From contig JAWWNJ010000010.1 of the NCBI GenBank assembly GCA_037176885.1, forward strand, positions 620,001-684,000: a stretch of 64,000 bases of DNA, written 5' to 3'. A model generated the notes under the pieces. The model did not search any database. It was not told the DNA's origin and saw only the letters and a list, made by a program, of their open reading frames with translations. The translations under genes were made by a program, and so were the position numbers. Each line of letters starts with the position of its first letter. Within the stretch, counting starts at the first letter, position 1. The DNA is from Favolaschia claudopus (Eukaryota > Basidiomycota > Agaricomycetes > Agaricales > Mycenaceae). This document shows positions 44,539-56,460 of the stretch, piece by piece.

Positions 44539-45486
44539 TCATTCATTCCTCTTCCTTCTTCCCAATATCCGTGAACGCTCTCTAAGTGACTATCAGAAAT
44601 TGACATATAGAGACGAAACAAAGTTACTCACCCGTTTCTCCTCTTCGTGAACCCACCCACCGCAACAGCATATATCCTCCGCTCCCGGAACTTTTCCGCA
44701 CTTGAAATGCATCTTGGCCCCCAGCTCCACATACTCCCTCAACAAAACAGACCAATCCTGCCTCGCAATATTCGCCTTCGCCAACGTCTTATCAATATGA
44801 AAATGCATCACCCGTTCACTTAGCGCATTCATATCCGGCCCGAAAAACGAAGCAATGTGCATCAGTATGCAGCCGTAGAAAGACTTCCCAAACTCGGCCT
44901 TCCCGCAGTTGCACGCTTTTGGTTGAAGGCTGACAGATGCAGAGAGCTTCGGGCGCAAGCGAATCTCGTCGCGGCCGCGCCGGGAGATTTCTAGCACGAC
45001 GAATCGATTGTGGATCGGTAGGGTGAGGTCGCCGGTGTGATGGAGGGCGACGCAGAAGAATGCATCCCGCTCCATGTGTGGGTTTTCCGGAAGACGCATG
45101 CAAGCGAGGGCGCAGTTCCTCAGAGGCGCATCGTAGTACTGGATCCATGCCGTCAAGTCAGCGTATGCGGACTCCATGCCTGTTTTTTCGGCCAAGTGGA
45201 GGCGCTCGGCTTTGTGGCCATTGCATTCGGCTTTGTGAGCCGGTCGGTGGGCAACTTGGCAGGCTTTTGACTCAGAAACGTTGAATGTACTCAGATTTTG
45301 AAGGCAGAGACCAGGAAACAGATGACTCACACAATATTTGGCGACACCGCAGCCTCCGCAAGTAGAGAGTTGAGAGGCGTGAGATCGTTGAACCTGAAGG
45401 CAGGAGCTGCAGCGTTGGTGGATGTGGAGAGGTAGACCGTCGTGGAACATTGGGAGGGGGTGCGTCGTGGAATACAGCCCGTCCAT
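44539..45486 (-). CDS. MYND-type zinc-finger protein
   Basis: Exons 45331-45486, 44632-45270 and 44539-44589 join to 281 residues. The MYND finger spans the first intron: CSSCLQVQ, then CGGCGVAKYC, then SKACQVAHRPAHKAEC, giving the C-x2-C...C-x2-C...C-x3-C-x7-H-x3-C zinc ligands (residues about 26-70). MYND fingers usually bind proline-rich peptides. The remainder (about 210 residues) has no known domain but carries two further cysteine clusters (ACNCGKAEFGKSFYGC and CGKVPGAEDICCCGG). The last exon is short and less certain. MYND proteins of this kind form large families in mushrooms; the function is unknown. Confidence 0.78.
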
Positions 45487-48400
45487 GGTGGCTGGGTGGT
45501 GGCAGAAGACAAGACTAACAAAGTTACGGCATAGATCAATGTTTTAGTGTTGGCATCAATTTGGGCAATGCCCCTTGACCAGAACCACCACCACCGGTCC
45601 ACCGCTTGCAATATTTCAACGAAATTTCCTTAAAACGAAGCTCAGTATGGCTGCTTCAACTCCGTACCCCGGATTTATTGAAATCCCCGGTTACGTGGCG
45701 ATCTCTGGCGCCAAATTCCATCATTCGCTCGCTGTAATCACATCAGCTACATAGCTCGTCGAGTGAGCTGCAAGCTTGAAACGGATTTCCGAGTTTCTTC
45801 CCTCAAATTTCCAGTTACAATGTCTCGGTCTCTGTTCCATTATTCTTCTTGTAGCGGTGAGTATCCTCCGAAATTCGAATCGAAATTCTTAGTCGCTCAT
45901 ATGTTAATCTACCTCCAGAGCCTACGGCTTAAAGTCTCGGACGGGTGTTCCGCGGAAGCAAGACTGCCTGCCACACGAGAAAAACAACCGAAGCTTCCAA
46001 ATTAGTGCTATGAAATCAGGGAGCTCCGCCCCATGGGATAAACCCTCACCCAATATTCTTGTAAGGCACTTCAATCATGGCATGCTCGGATTCAGATCCT
46101 CACACCTTCATTTCGCGCTGCAGAATCGCTTCGAGTCGATAAGCTATTCGCATTGGTTTCGAAAACATAACTGACCTAACTGACCCACAACTGTTATATG
46201 CTTAGCACCATTCGTTCCTCTCCTCACTTCCTGCTTCGGATATCTGCATCAAACCCTGATAAATATCATGGGTGTCAGCGTGTATCGGATATTTCCAGTC
46301 TCTAATTTTGATTTCACCTAAGTGGCCTTTACAACGTATGGGGTGGATCGTGATGCTTCAAGTGACAAAGTAAGAATCTCTCTACCCTGTTTTTGACAGG
46401 TCTTTCAATGCAGTGGGTTTGTCTGAACAGCGGGGTTGTATCACCGGAGAAGCTTCCTTCGCATCGTGGATCATTTCAAGAACGCACGCTGTACCGATCC
46501 GACGCAGACTTTTCCTGACTAAATTCGCCACCTGAATTGAATTCACAAACAACAAACGGTATTTTAACAGGTCTCCGAAACTTAGGCTCACCTTACCGTT
46601 GTTGTACTTCCTCTGAAGCTTCTCCTCGCCTCCGACGGAGACACGGTGAGATGAGAGAATCCACCCCCATACGAAACATTCCCTTATCCATTGTGCAAAT
46701 GCCGAAGAGTCACTTCGTTTGACAAACCAGGAACCGAATTCGAAAGAAGACAGCACTGCTCCGCATTTCGTCACATCGCTTGGCTCGCGGCACATTTCCC
46801 GCGAGTTCCCGGCTTCGTAAGGTGCGCTTTTTGCGTTTAACGTTGAAACTTGACACTTACGTCCAGTCCAAATAATTACCTATGCGCGGTCCTGATTTTC
46901 GGGATCGTGAATCGCGATTTCTCTTAGAAATGTCCCACGGATAGACACGACAGACATCTCTGGTGAATGTCCCTGACAGTCTCTGGCGTTTTCCAATCGG
47001 CGGAGAACATCCCTGTCCTATCCCACCATGTAAACCGGGTCTTCGTTCGGAAACCAGTTATAAATGGAGTATTTTTGACTCCTGCTCACTCGAGGGGCAT
47101 TCTCGGTCATCGAATCAGCCAATCCTCGAGAATGCCCTGCAACGGTGTTTGATTCAAGTGAGTTGTCAGCTCGATTCTTGAGATAGAATTACTAACGCAA
47201 CCCCACTGTTAATGATGCTCCGCCGGTGGATAGAAAAGAATTCTCACCACCATCTGGTGCGGTGACATTATTTATACTGTGCCACCAGAGACGTAAGTTT
47301 TGCCGCAATGCCGAGGTCTTGCGCTCACAGAATCGCAGTGTATCGCATGGTCTCCCAGTATCTCTACAGCTTTCTTGTTTTGCAGCGTTAGCTTCTGGCT
47401 GAACTGGGTGGTGATTGCGCTCGGCACGCGGCAACTGGTTCGTATTCTAGCACGGCGAGAACATCTTACAAACATTCGTCGAGTAAACTCGAGTCGCCGC
47501 TTGATAACAGGTCCTCGATAGGAGTGATATCCGTATCCTAGCTTCGGCCGGTCTACCAAGTCTGGACGCGAATTTCAAGTTTACGGTTCAACTCACACCC
47601 GTTGCGCCGTAAGTGATTGTTCAATCTTCTGTACTCCACAGAACTACTTGAGGGACAGGGATTTTCAATAACATTCATTTTCCTCCACAGTTCTGCGTAC
47701 CTGTATGCGCACATCGAACGGTTCCAGTAGATGCCCAAGGAGTTCCATCGCGCATGTGCGTCGCAGAGTTCAACATGTGATTCTAGGAATGTCAAGACTT
47801 AGAGCAGCGGAGTACTACAGGATCACAGTAGATTGGCGATTACGGTGCGTAACGGCACTGAACTCTTCAGCTTAGAATTCGTTTCAGCGCATGTCTCCCA
47901 ACTTGACATGAAATATTCAAACGCAGGGTCGAGGCCGCATGGGAAAGGGTGAAGACTGAAGCGCCTCGGATTAAAAACAGACTTTCCTTGAACTCGATTC
48001 AAGCTCCAGGCTACTTTGGAGGGCCAGCGCCACCATCATCGGTCGGCTACCTCGGATTGCTGAATAGCGTCTTAAAGCCATTGCATTCGCCCCGTCATAA
48101 GGTTAACGGGGATCAAAATGCACTCATCACTTATGCCCGCTGATTCCCGTTCGTTCTCAGCCAAAACCGTCATGTAGAGCCGCTTCGTCTCGTCTTCCCA
48201 TGCCCGCAGTCTAACCTTCCCTATCTGCTCCTTCTCCTTTCCGTCTCCCCCTACTGTTTGGACACCGCTTGAAGTGAGCTATCTTTTTCTTTCGTTTGGT
48301 GCGTGGCGGACATAAAGAGTGGAGGGAATTTCGGTTGAAAAGAAGGGTGGAATCGGCGGAGTTTTGCGAATTGTTTGGGGTGCTGAAAGGGTGCAGTTGA

Positions 48401-48640
48401 ATTTAATTGCTGCAGTTCTGACTCCATATACAGATCTCGCGACCCTTGCAGTTTCTATAATCCGACTCCACCCGCCACTACATAAATACGTGAGTGCGAA
48501 ACCCCTACGTTGTCACTTACTGACGATTTACCGAGGTCTGCTTAGCTTCTACCGCAAGCACGATCGTCTTTCTCGCTTGAGCTGCGACCGTGGACTTCTA
48601 TTCGAGTTCGTGCAATTTTGTCAGCTTCCTCGTTGTTTGA
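45487..48640. other. 3.1-kb region without recognised genes
   Basis: Only short frames without motifs appear on either strand. One inverted pair (GGGCATTCTCG at about 47,088 and its complement at about 47,133) could form a weak stem. The right end is the promoter of the bHLH gene. Confidence 0.5.
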
Positions 48641-49801
48641 ATGTCTCAGACGCCGGTGGGTGGCCCAGTTGGTGGTTGTTTTGAGGCTAACTTGCTGTAA
48701 CAGAGCCCCAACGATGGTACGCCAAAACGCTCTTCGCGATACCCGAATCATTCTGAGCGCCGTGCCACTCACAATGCCGTGGAACGAGTGAGACGCGAAG
48801 CTCTCAATCAAAAGCTTCTGGTGAGCTAGTTCGCTGCCAGTGTTGATCTAATTCATGTGTGAATACCAGACACTTGCATCGCTGCTCCCGCCAACTGCTA
48901 CGTTTCGCAGACCAAGCAAAAATGTCATTATTAACTCGGCGTACGGGTCGTTCACCTGGTTTTCATTCCTTGGACTGAAACATCGTTGCTTTCTTTCCAT
49001 TAGGATTGCTACTCTGAGTGCGGGTACCCGTCATCGCGTTCAAGTTGCAGACGAGCTGCGCAGTCTCAACGATGAGGCAGAGAGATTGAGAATGGTGCGT
49101 GAACTAAGCCTTACTCTCGGTTCCTCTGCTGAGCGTCGTTGATCGTGTAGGAAGTCAACGAATGGCGTGCTCGAGCACAATGTCCTCCCCTCGAGATCAC
49201 CGATCGCTCCCCAGTTTTTCAAGCGCTCATGAGGGGCGAATCTGTGCACGCAGATATTGAAGAAAGGAGTGAGCCTCCCAACGACGATGAAGAAGACAGC
49301 GACGAAGAGGACACCATTGGAACATCTACCGTTATTCTCCAGTCACCACAGGACCTTGGGCATACCTACGGCGGGTCCGGAATGCTCGCTCCATCGTCAC
49401 CTTCGGGGTTGGCTTCGGCCTCTCCACCGAGTCATGTGACTGTGGCTTTTCCGTTTGGACAGTTGCAAGCAGAAAGCCCAGGATCGCCGCAGGCGGATTT
49501 GGTTTATGGCCCTGGCCATTCTCGCCATGAATACGGAGTTGGGCATGGAATGACTAGGACGCCTCCAAATTCACCGTGGCCACCCGCGTCGCAAGATCGT
49601 GTTGCTGCCCAGCTGCAGGACGTGTATGAACAGCAGAGACAAATTCTTCAGACCAGTGCGGCGATGATAATGGCCCTACCTTTCCCGCAGGACGCAGACC
49701 CGTTTCCAGTTCGGAATACACGGATGGAGCCTGCCACTGTCATGCGCAGTGGTCGTCCTACATTCAATGGGGAATATCCGCCTCCGACCATGCACTTCTG
49801 A
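48641..49801 (+). CDS. bHLH transcription factor
   Basis: Five exons (48641-48655, 48704-48820, 48870-48940, 49004-49094, 49151-49801) keep phase and give 314 residues. The basic region is RRATHNAVERVRREALN (about 23-39), with the HN..ER.RR residues that contact E-box DNA. Helix 1 (QKLLTLASLLPP), the loop with RRPSKNVI, and helix 2 (NSAIATLSAGTRHRVQVADE) follow and run on into a leucine-zipper-like coil (LRSLNDEAERLRMEVNEW). The C-terminal 200 residues are acidic, then Pro/Ser-rich, as in an activation domain. The first exon is only 15 bases. This arrangement is common in basidiomycete bHLH regulators. Targets cannot be told from sequence. Confidence 0.88.
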
Positions 49802-50665
49802 AAACCTCAGGAAAGTTTGTTTATTTTCCCCCTATCAATTCTCTTTTCTTCGTCCGCTGGATAGGCCGTTGTATGAACAATTTCTCCTTACGGGTTTGCG
49901 GATATTTTGAAACAGTACACTTCGAATTTTGTATTCTCCTGTCAAGTAAACCTCAGATTAGAAGGGAATGTATCGACTAGGTATTTTAAAAGTTGTGGTG
50001 CGAGGATTGATTTAGGAGTAAAGATTGTTAACAAAAACGCGGATTTGTTACGTTTCAAGCGGTTCAGTCGCACAAGAAATTCTCTGTCTGACGGCATAAG
50101 TACTGTGTAAGTAAAACAAAACTCGTGCTAGCCTCATGGCAATTTTATAAATTCCTCCACGACTCCACTGCTGTATTAGTGGCGCTTCTCTCGCGGAATG
50201 TCTCAGGCTTTCCTTTCCCAGCACCCACATCATGAAGCTTCGTACTTAACTTGTGAACAGTTCTTTATCGGTCGACCACGGCCGAAAGCATTAATTGAAC
50301 AAACGCGATCACATGACCGCGCCTCGGCGTAATTTCCTTCGCGTTTCATTTTCACTCCCTCGATATTTAGTGCAAATATTGCGTTGGGCATTTAGTTTGG
50401 GGCGCCTTTTGCTTATTCAATTCAAATCTGACTCTGTCGGCAGAACTAACTCGTCCTCGGTAGAAATTTAGTAGTACATATAGGTAAACGACAAAGCTAC
50501 GTTTCAGACTATTAATTAAAATAACGATACATGAAGGAGAGTACAGGTACAGTGTTCTTAGTTTCTTTGTTTGTCCATTACCGCGCTTCATTGTGTACAT
50601 GTATAGCGAAAAAGGATTCAAGGATCGAAAGAGTGGTGGGCAGGGAGATAATGATAAAGAAAGAA
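49802..50665. other. Intergenic region between two convergent genes
   Basis: The stretch is AT-rich, with no supported frame. It holds the 3' regions of the bHLH and cupin genes. Confidence 0.5.
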
Positions 50666-51589
50666 TTACTTCGACAACCCGCACGCTTTGAGGCAGCTAT
50701 CAACCCCCGCAGCGAGATTGACAGGAAGGTGGGATCTCCATTGATCGATATTCTCGCCTCCGATGGTTTCAGGGAAACCGAGAGCGGCGTCGATGACGTC
50801 GGAGGGGAGCATCCAGAAGTTGGTCGCGATGTCGCTGCGGCCGGGATCTTCTGAGCTGAACCCCGCGACGAAGGCTGTTTAAAACGAAATGCATTCAATG
50901 AAGATAGTTGAAGCGAATCACAATCGATAATGATTCAAAAAGCATAGGCAAACTTAAACGCGTACCTGCGGGCGAGCAAGTGGGATTCTGCTGGTAATGG
51001 ATGCTCCCGGCGGGGAATACCGTCGCTTGGAATTTCCCCAGTGCGGATTTGACTTCCGTGTTGAATCCGTTCTCCAAGACAAACCCCGCGTCCAGGATGC
51101 CGTCGATGACTGTGAGCATCTCGTTCGCTCTGGGATGCAGGTGGGGGATGTTCAGTCCGCAGGGCTCGATGAGGGAGACCGCGCCCGCGATGCTTAGGTC
51201 GGTTAGGATTGGGAAGTTGTCGGCTACACGAGTAAGTTATGATAAGTAGTTAGTTATCGAAGGGATTGGAATTAATTTAGACAAGCGTTATATAGCATAC
51301 TCGTGGCAAGGAGAATGGAGCCGCCCTTGGCGCCGTCCGCGGGAGCTTGGTTGGTGAAGTCAAACACCGTGAGGTCGCGGAGCGCGTCGCCAGTCAGCAG
51401 ATTTCCGTTCCCATCCGTCAATAGCTTCTTGAATCGGTCGACACTGCTCGCTTGCGTCTTGAGGCCCGAGGCGATGGCGGGTCCGTTGGTGATGATGGGG
51501 ACGCGTGCGGGCTGCGATACGGTGGGTGCTCCGTGGATGGAGAGCACCGATGCGAGGAGGGTGGATAGTGTGAGGGATTTGGGATGCAT
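50666..51589 (-). CDS. Secreted cupin (germin/spherulin-like)
   Basis: Exons 51301-51589, 50966-51223 and 50666-50874 join in phase to 251 residues. A signal peptide is evident (MHPKSLTLSTLLASVLSIHG). The cupin core begins TVFDFTNQAPADGAKGGSIL. The first cupin motif is CGLNIPHLHPRANEMLTVID, with the two histidines and the glutamate that bind the metal (usually manganese). The second motif region is FPAGSIHYQQNPTCSPA with its histidine. The C-terminal helix part is FWMLPSDVIDAALGFPETIG. Germin-like proteins act as oxalate oxidases, superoxide dismutases or structural wall proteins; which of these applies here cannot be told. Confidence 0.88.
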
Positions 51590-52247
51590 TGTGAAGGAGT
51601 GGGAAGAGAGCCTAGGGGGAAGTCAGTTTTTGTGGGACGGTGGGAGAAGAACTAGGAGGTAGGTATGTACGCACCGGAAATAGGCGACCGACGACAGAAA
51701 GGGCAGTGAAGCAATTGCAATCGCAGGGCGAGGTTATATAGAGGCGCGGGCCGAGGTTTGTCGATTGCGGGTGAGTCAACTCCCGAGAAACAATTTCAGG
51801 AACTGAGCATGTCCGTCTGATACTTCCGTTAAACATCGTAGTGCCCGCATTCGAGGAAAGATCGCCATAAACGGCTAGTAGCTGTTCTGAGGGAGGAATT
51901 GGTTCCGCGGATGAATCCTGTGTTGGGTTGCGATAGAGAGGCATTCAAAATTGACTCGTTCCATTTGTTGGGCGCGCGCAGTTACGGAGCGCGTTGCATT
52001 AGAGATTAGGGTAACTGAACTGTGAAGATATGATGGTATCTCTGATGAACGAATTTGGCGTCTTTAAATGAACACTTGACGTCGGAGGCGCGTCGAGTCC
52101 CCCGAGAGCATTTGGGAGTTAGAAATAACATGCGAAATGTGATGATCGCGGGCATGATCCGTGGGATTTGTCAGCGGCTGGGATTTGTCTCGGCATATCG
52201 GAACAAAGATGTGTAACACAGCCAAACAACGCGTCTCCTCTTCATTA
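51590..52247. other. Shared upstream region of two divergent genes
   Basis: No further gene is seen. An in-frame ATG at 52209 could start the CxC5 gene 13 codons earlier. Confidence 0.5.
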
Positions 52248-54407
52248 ATGAGTGTCTTCGGCGCGCTGCGACGCGACCCGCAGCTGCAGGCGCTAACGAT
52301 GTCGCATATTTTCCTCTTTACTCGGCTTCTCAGTGTCTTGAAAAATGACATCATGCTTTGCCAGCCTGTGGGCATCCCCGTCGACATCGCACCACCCCTT
52401 CTGCCCGAAGTAGTGTCCGGCTTCATTGCCACAGCTGTAGAGATTTCCCTAGAGTCTGTAGGAAAGCTATGGGAACTTCTCAAAGAAGATGTCTGGCACC
52501 TGTCCGAGACCAAACTCTCGCCCATCGAGGAGGACTTGTTTCGCGTGCATGGATGGAAAGTCGGCCTCAGTAAGCTAAATAATTTAAAAAGGACGGGTGA
52601 CATCTAATGTGATTGAATGTAGCCTCGCTGACCCTTTACCCCCCGACCCACACATGCCAAAATCCTGACTGTGCACGTACTAATCCCCTCAAAAAACCCG
52701 AGGCGCGTCAGGTAGTTGTTTACACGCAAGGAACTGGAGTCATGCCTGCTTGGGCAATTCATCTCTACTGTCCGGATTGCAACACAAATTATCATCACAA
52801 CTTTTTTGTGCGAGGAGGAATGAGAACTTACTACGGTAACAAACCAGCATATATCCAAATCGGAGAACACCAATTTGCGGAGCGTAAGCTTATCGGACTG
52901 TGGGTTAGTCTCATGTTGGTAGCATGGTAGGTTTTATCTTCGCAAGTTAAATGCCTTCTCTCACGAGCTGTAGGGTTTCCGCGACAAATTGCGCTCGAGC
53001 ATATGACATGGCGCTATCTGGTCAGCAAGAACGAGACTTTGCAGACGGTGGATGGCAGTTTGGATGTGTTCTCACCACAGATCATGTGTGGGACGCATTT
53101 ATTATCCTCACCCTTCTCGACTACAACGACCGCAAGGACACCTGCTTGCATGTCCCACATACAGGTGAACAGAAGGATCGTTTTGCGGACGCAATGCGTG
53201 CACGCAACAGGGAGGTAATACAAGATGGCCAAGACGAAATTGCTCATTGCTGCAATAAGTGCATGAGAGAATGGATCGGCCCAGATGGAACCACGCGTAC
53301 GTATGTAACTCTCTCATTCCGTTCTCACCGAACGAAGGATTTTTAGGCGACGTTCAGCTTATCATCGGTGATGGTATGGCAATGGGCCATCGGCGCTGTC
53401 AAGATTCACGCTGCACCAGCGAGCTCAGCAATAATCGGCACCGTTTCTGTTTCGAGCATCGACACCTCGAAGACGTTTGTTCCATTGTAGGCTGTGATAC
53501 GCGAGCCGTCCCTGGAACCAAATCATGCGCTGACCCGGGTCACACCGAGATGGAGCGCCTGCATTACGAGCGCGGCCGTGCAGCCTTCACCCTCCGCGAC
53601 CGGTTACAGAAGCATCGCTTAGCCCATCCAAAGGACCAATCTTTACCCGTCCCGGAAGACGTTGACGACGACGAAGGGATGGAATGGTTTGAGTTGGATG
53701 GAAATGGACAGGTTCAGTTGCAGCGGGGCATTGACCCGGGGTCTATAGGTGTAGAGGATTCAATACCTTGCGAGGCAACCAAATCCGACACCGGCAACCG
53801 CAAGTACAAGGCCCTGTTTGGCGGATTACGCACCCATAACGAACAGATCCTTGTTCGTCCTTGCGGTGTTATTGTCTCGCGTGCAACATTTTATAATGCC
53901 GAGGCAGTTTCCAATGTTTTGGTGAGTCTTCTGCTTGTTTTTCATCCCTGCCGCCTGAGATTCTTGGAGCTCTTCGTGGAGAAAACCTTCTCCGTCCCGC
54001 GTGCCTTCAAGCCTGAGCATTTTGTGTACGACACGAACTGCGATGCTAAACAGCAAGTACTCGCACATCCCGAAGAATGGTCGTGGTTCAAGGACGTTGG
54101 AATGACTGTCGACGTCTTCCATTTCCTGCACAAGCACAGCGTCAGCCACACATTCTGTCAAGAACATTGCAATCCTGCCGACCACCCCGAACTCATGGGA
54201 CCCGATGGCAAGACGTGGTTCTTCAATACGTCGGTTGCGGAGCAGACAAATGTCTGGTTGGGAGGTTATCATTCAATCTGCAGGGAGATGCTCCCGGTAA
54301 AATACAATTTCTTTCTCGATGAAATGATTCGCTTGCGCAACCAGCTCACAGTTGCGAAGCTCGCACAAAGCGGTCATAACCCGAGGGAGCGCGTTCCTCG
54401 TTCATAG
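52248..54407 (+). CDS. CxC5/CxC6 cysteine-cluster protein associated with KDZ transposons
   Basis: Five exons (52248-52569, 52623-52926, 52974-53296, 53347-53921, 53970-54407) keep phase and give 653 residues. The N-terminal helical part (RLLSVLKNDIMLCQPVGIPV, LWELLKEDVWHLSE) leads to the CxC5 cluster: TLYPPTHTCQNPDCARTNPL, AWAIHLYCPDCNTNYHHNFF, RTYYGNKPAYIQIGEHQF. WQFGCVLTTDHVWDAFIILT and HVPHTGEQKDRF follow. The CxC6 cluster is HRRCQDSRCTSELSNNRHRF, CFEHRHLEDVCSIVGCDTRA. Further on are CGVIVSRATFYNAEAVSNVL and GMTVDVFHFLHKHSVSHTFC. These domains are known from proteins encoded next to or within Kyakuja-Dileera-Zisupton transposases of basidiomycetes. No KDZ transposase is in this window, so the gene is either a solo copy or the remainder of an element. 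The frame is intact. Confidence 0.88.
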
Positions 54408-54527
54408 TGATCACAGAAATGTGTATGTATTGTTCATTGTATTCTACTCGTGAATGTACAAGACGTATGAGATACAAATCTAATGATGATTCAATGAATA
54501 TATAAAAATGTACTTCAGAGATGTCCT

Positions 54528-56460
54528 TCAGCGAGTCAACGACGGGGCTGCAAGCTGTTTCCTCAACGACGGGGCTGCAGCAATCTGTTTCCTCCAGTAT
54601 GTCCATAACCCATTCGTTGTCTTCCCCGCTTTCACGCCAGCCTCAATCTCGCCCATCGTTGCTGCTTTGAAGTATTTCACCTGGGCGTCGTACGTCGACG
54701 CATGATACGTGCGGCCGAAGACCTGCCTGAAGCGCTCTTCACGATTGAGACCTTGAAGAGCCTTTTCACCCATACGCCTGATCCCGTCAACCATATCTTC
54801 GACATACATTCCAGCAGGCCACTTGGCGGCAGGTGAAGGCGGGGCAGGCGAGCCAGGGGAATGGACAGCCGGGGAAGGTGATGGATCATCGGAGAAGCGG
54901 AGACGTTGCCGAGGGGTAACGGAGTTGTCTGTATCCATGGTGCGCTTCTTGCTCTTCGTAGGCACCACTATTTCCACATCGTCGTCGGAGGAATCATCAG
55001 GGATGTCGATAACAGAGGTCGAGGTCTGAGTACGGTAGCGCCTGCGTAGAGCCGATCGCTCGGCAGGGAGGTTGTGGCGGATGTGGGTTGGGGTAGACAC
55101 AGGAAAGAATCTTGCTATAGCATCATCAACATTCAGACAGTCGACACCGGAGCGACGCAGCATGATGACGCAGTCTTTAGACACCTCATGCACAAAGGAT
55201 TCGCTGATGGAGGCCCACGTCTTGTATTTGGGGTAGAACAGATCCAGGATAGGTTTGTCGTCAATGAGAGAAGCAAAGAGTCCCGTCGCCTGAGATATGG
55301 TCCACTCCGGCCACGACTTGCAGTCATCGACAACAAAAACATGGTGCGGCTTGTCATCCTTGGGAAAAGAATGAGACAGGGACGACGACATTGAGGGAAA
55401 TACACTCACATCATTCCAGTATACGACGATGAAACGCCTTGTGGTTTGCGACCCCTTCTTTTTGACATGGAAGGTCCCAGTTGGCGTCGTTGACGGTAAG
55501 CGAGCGCCTCGGACAGACGGACCGCCTTGTGTGTTCATCCAGTCCCCGTTAAGTTGGGTTGTAATCTTCAATCCCGAAGGTCGTCCACCGTGGGCTTGAT
55601 TGGACGAAAGCGTCCCAGCGAGATTCAGAGGAAAGTCGGGTGACGGGGACAACGCCCGCAGCTGCGAGGGCCCTGCTTGCGGCGGCGGCGAGAGTCGACG
55701 AGAGGCACTGCCGTTCCGCGACGCTGGGTGGTCGTCCAGCAACGAGAGGTCGATGGCGTGCTGGATCTCTTGTTCCTCCTCAAGCTGGGAAGCATAGCGA
55801 CGGCGGTATTGTTCTGTATATGATTCCTCTTCAGGGGGTGTATGTACGCCGGCGAGGTTGTCGAGGTGGTTTTCAAGCAAAGCTTTCCGAAGATCTTGTT
55901 CCGTTTGATGCGCTTGGAAGAGATTGAGAGACACAGGGCCGCGAGCGTGCCAATCCGCTTCAGACGGAGACAGTTCTATCCTCCCTGAAGGACGGCGCCG
56001 AGGAACAGCAGGTGGGGCAGATGGAGCAGACGGAGCAGAGAGTTTGTTTCGTCGATTAGATTCATGGGCGCGCAAGGCGCAGGGACCGGTGTCGTTACAG
56101 TGTTTGCGGCACATGCTACGCGAGCAGCCAAGGTCTACGCGGGATGACTTGCAGCGGGACACAGCGCAGGAACGGCGAGCGAGAGGCACAAGACCTGCCA
56201 TAAAAGGAGCGGCGGCAGGAGTGGGAGCGGGAGCAAGCACTGAGAGGGACATTGGAAATCTATAGATATACGGTTTGCCAGAGGGGTGGAAATTGTCGCA
56301 CTGCAGTGCATACGTCGACCATCAGCGGGAAGGTGTGCTGGCGAGAAGCAACAAGACGTACACATATCATTCTCGACCCGTCATGGTCTATTTCAACTAG
56401 CAGCTGGCTACCGCATTCTATGCATTTGTTCCCGTTGGGCGAGATGTTGACGGCGGCCAT
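54528..56460 (-). CDS. Cysteine-cluster protein of unknown function, common near basidiomycete transposons
   Basis: Exon 1 (56364-56460) starts MAAVNISPNGNKCIECGSQL, a small CxxC ribbon. It joins in phase across a 169-base intron to exon 2 (54528-56194), giving up to 587 residues. Exon 2 begins with RSCAVSRCKSSRVDLGCSRS, MCRKHCNDTGPCALRAH, a second zinc-ligand cluster. A long Pro/Ser-rich region follows, then a conserved block RRFIVVYWND and HHVFVVDDCKSWPEWTISQA, and KDCVIMLRRSGVDCLNVDDA. After YWND a 51-base GTGAGT...CAAG segment could be a phase-0 intron, which would give 570 residues. A basic nuclear-localisation-like KSKKR and a final block AKWPAGMYVEDMVDGIRRMG follow. I recall this architecture in many Agaricomycete orphan genes. 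It may bind DNA or act with transposable elements; the function is not known. Confidence 0.7.

Noticed and set aside
46382..46795. 137-residue frame on the minus strand
   Set aside because: No motif, no plausible partner exons and no family resemblance.
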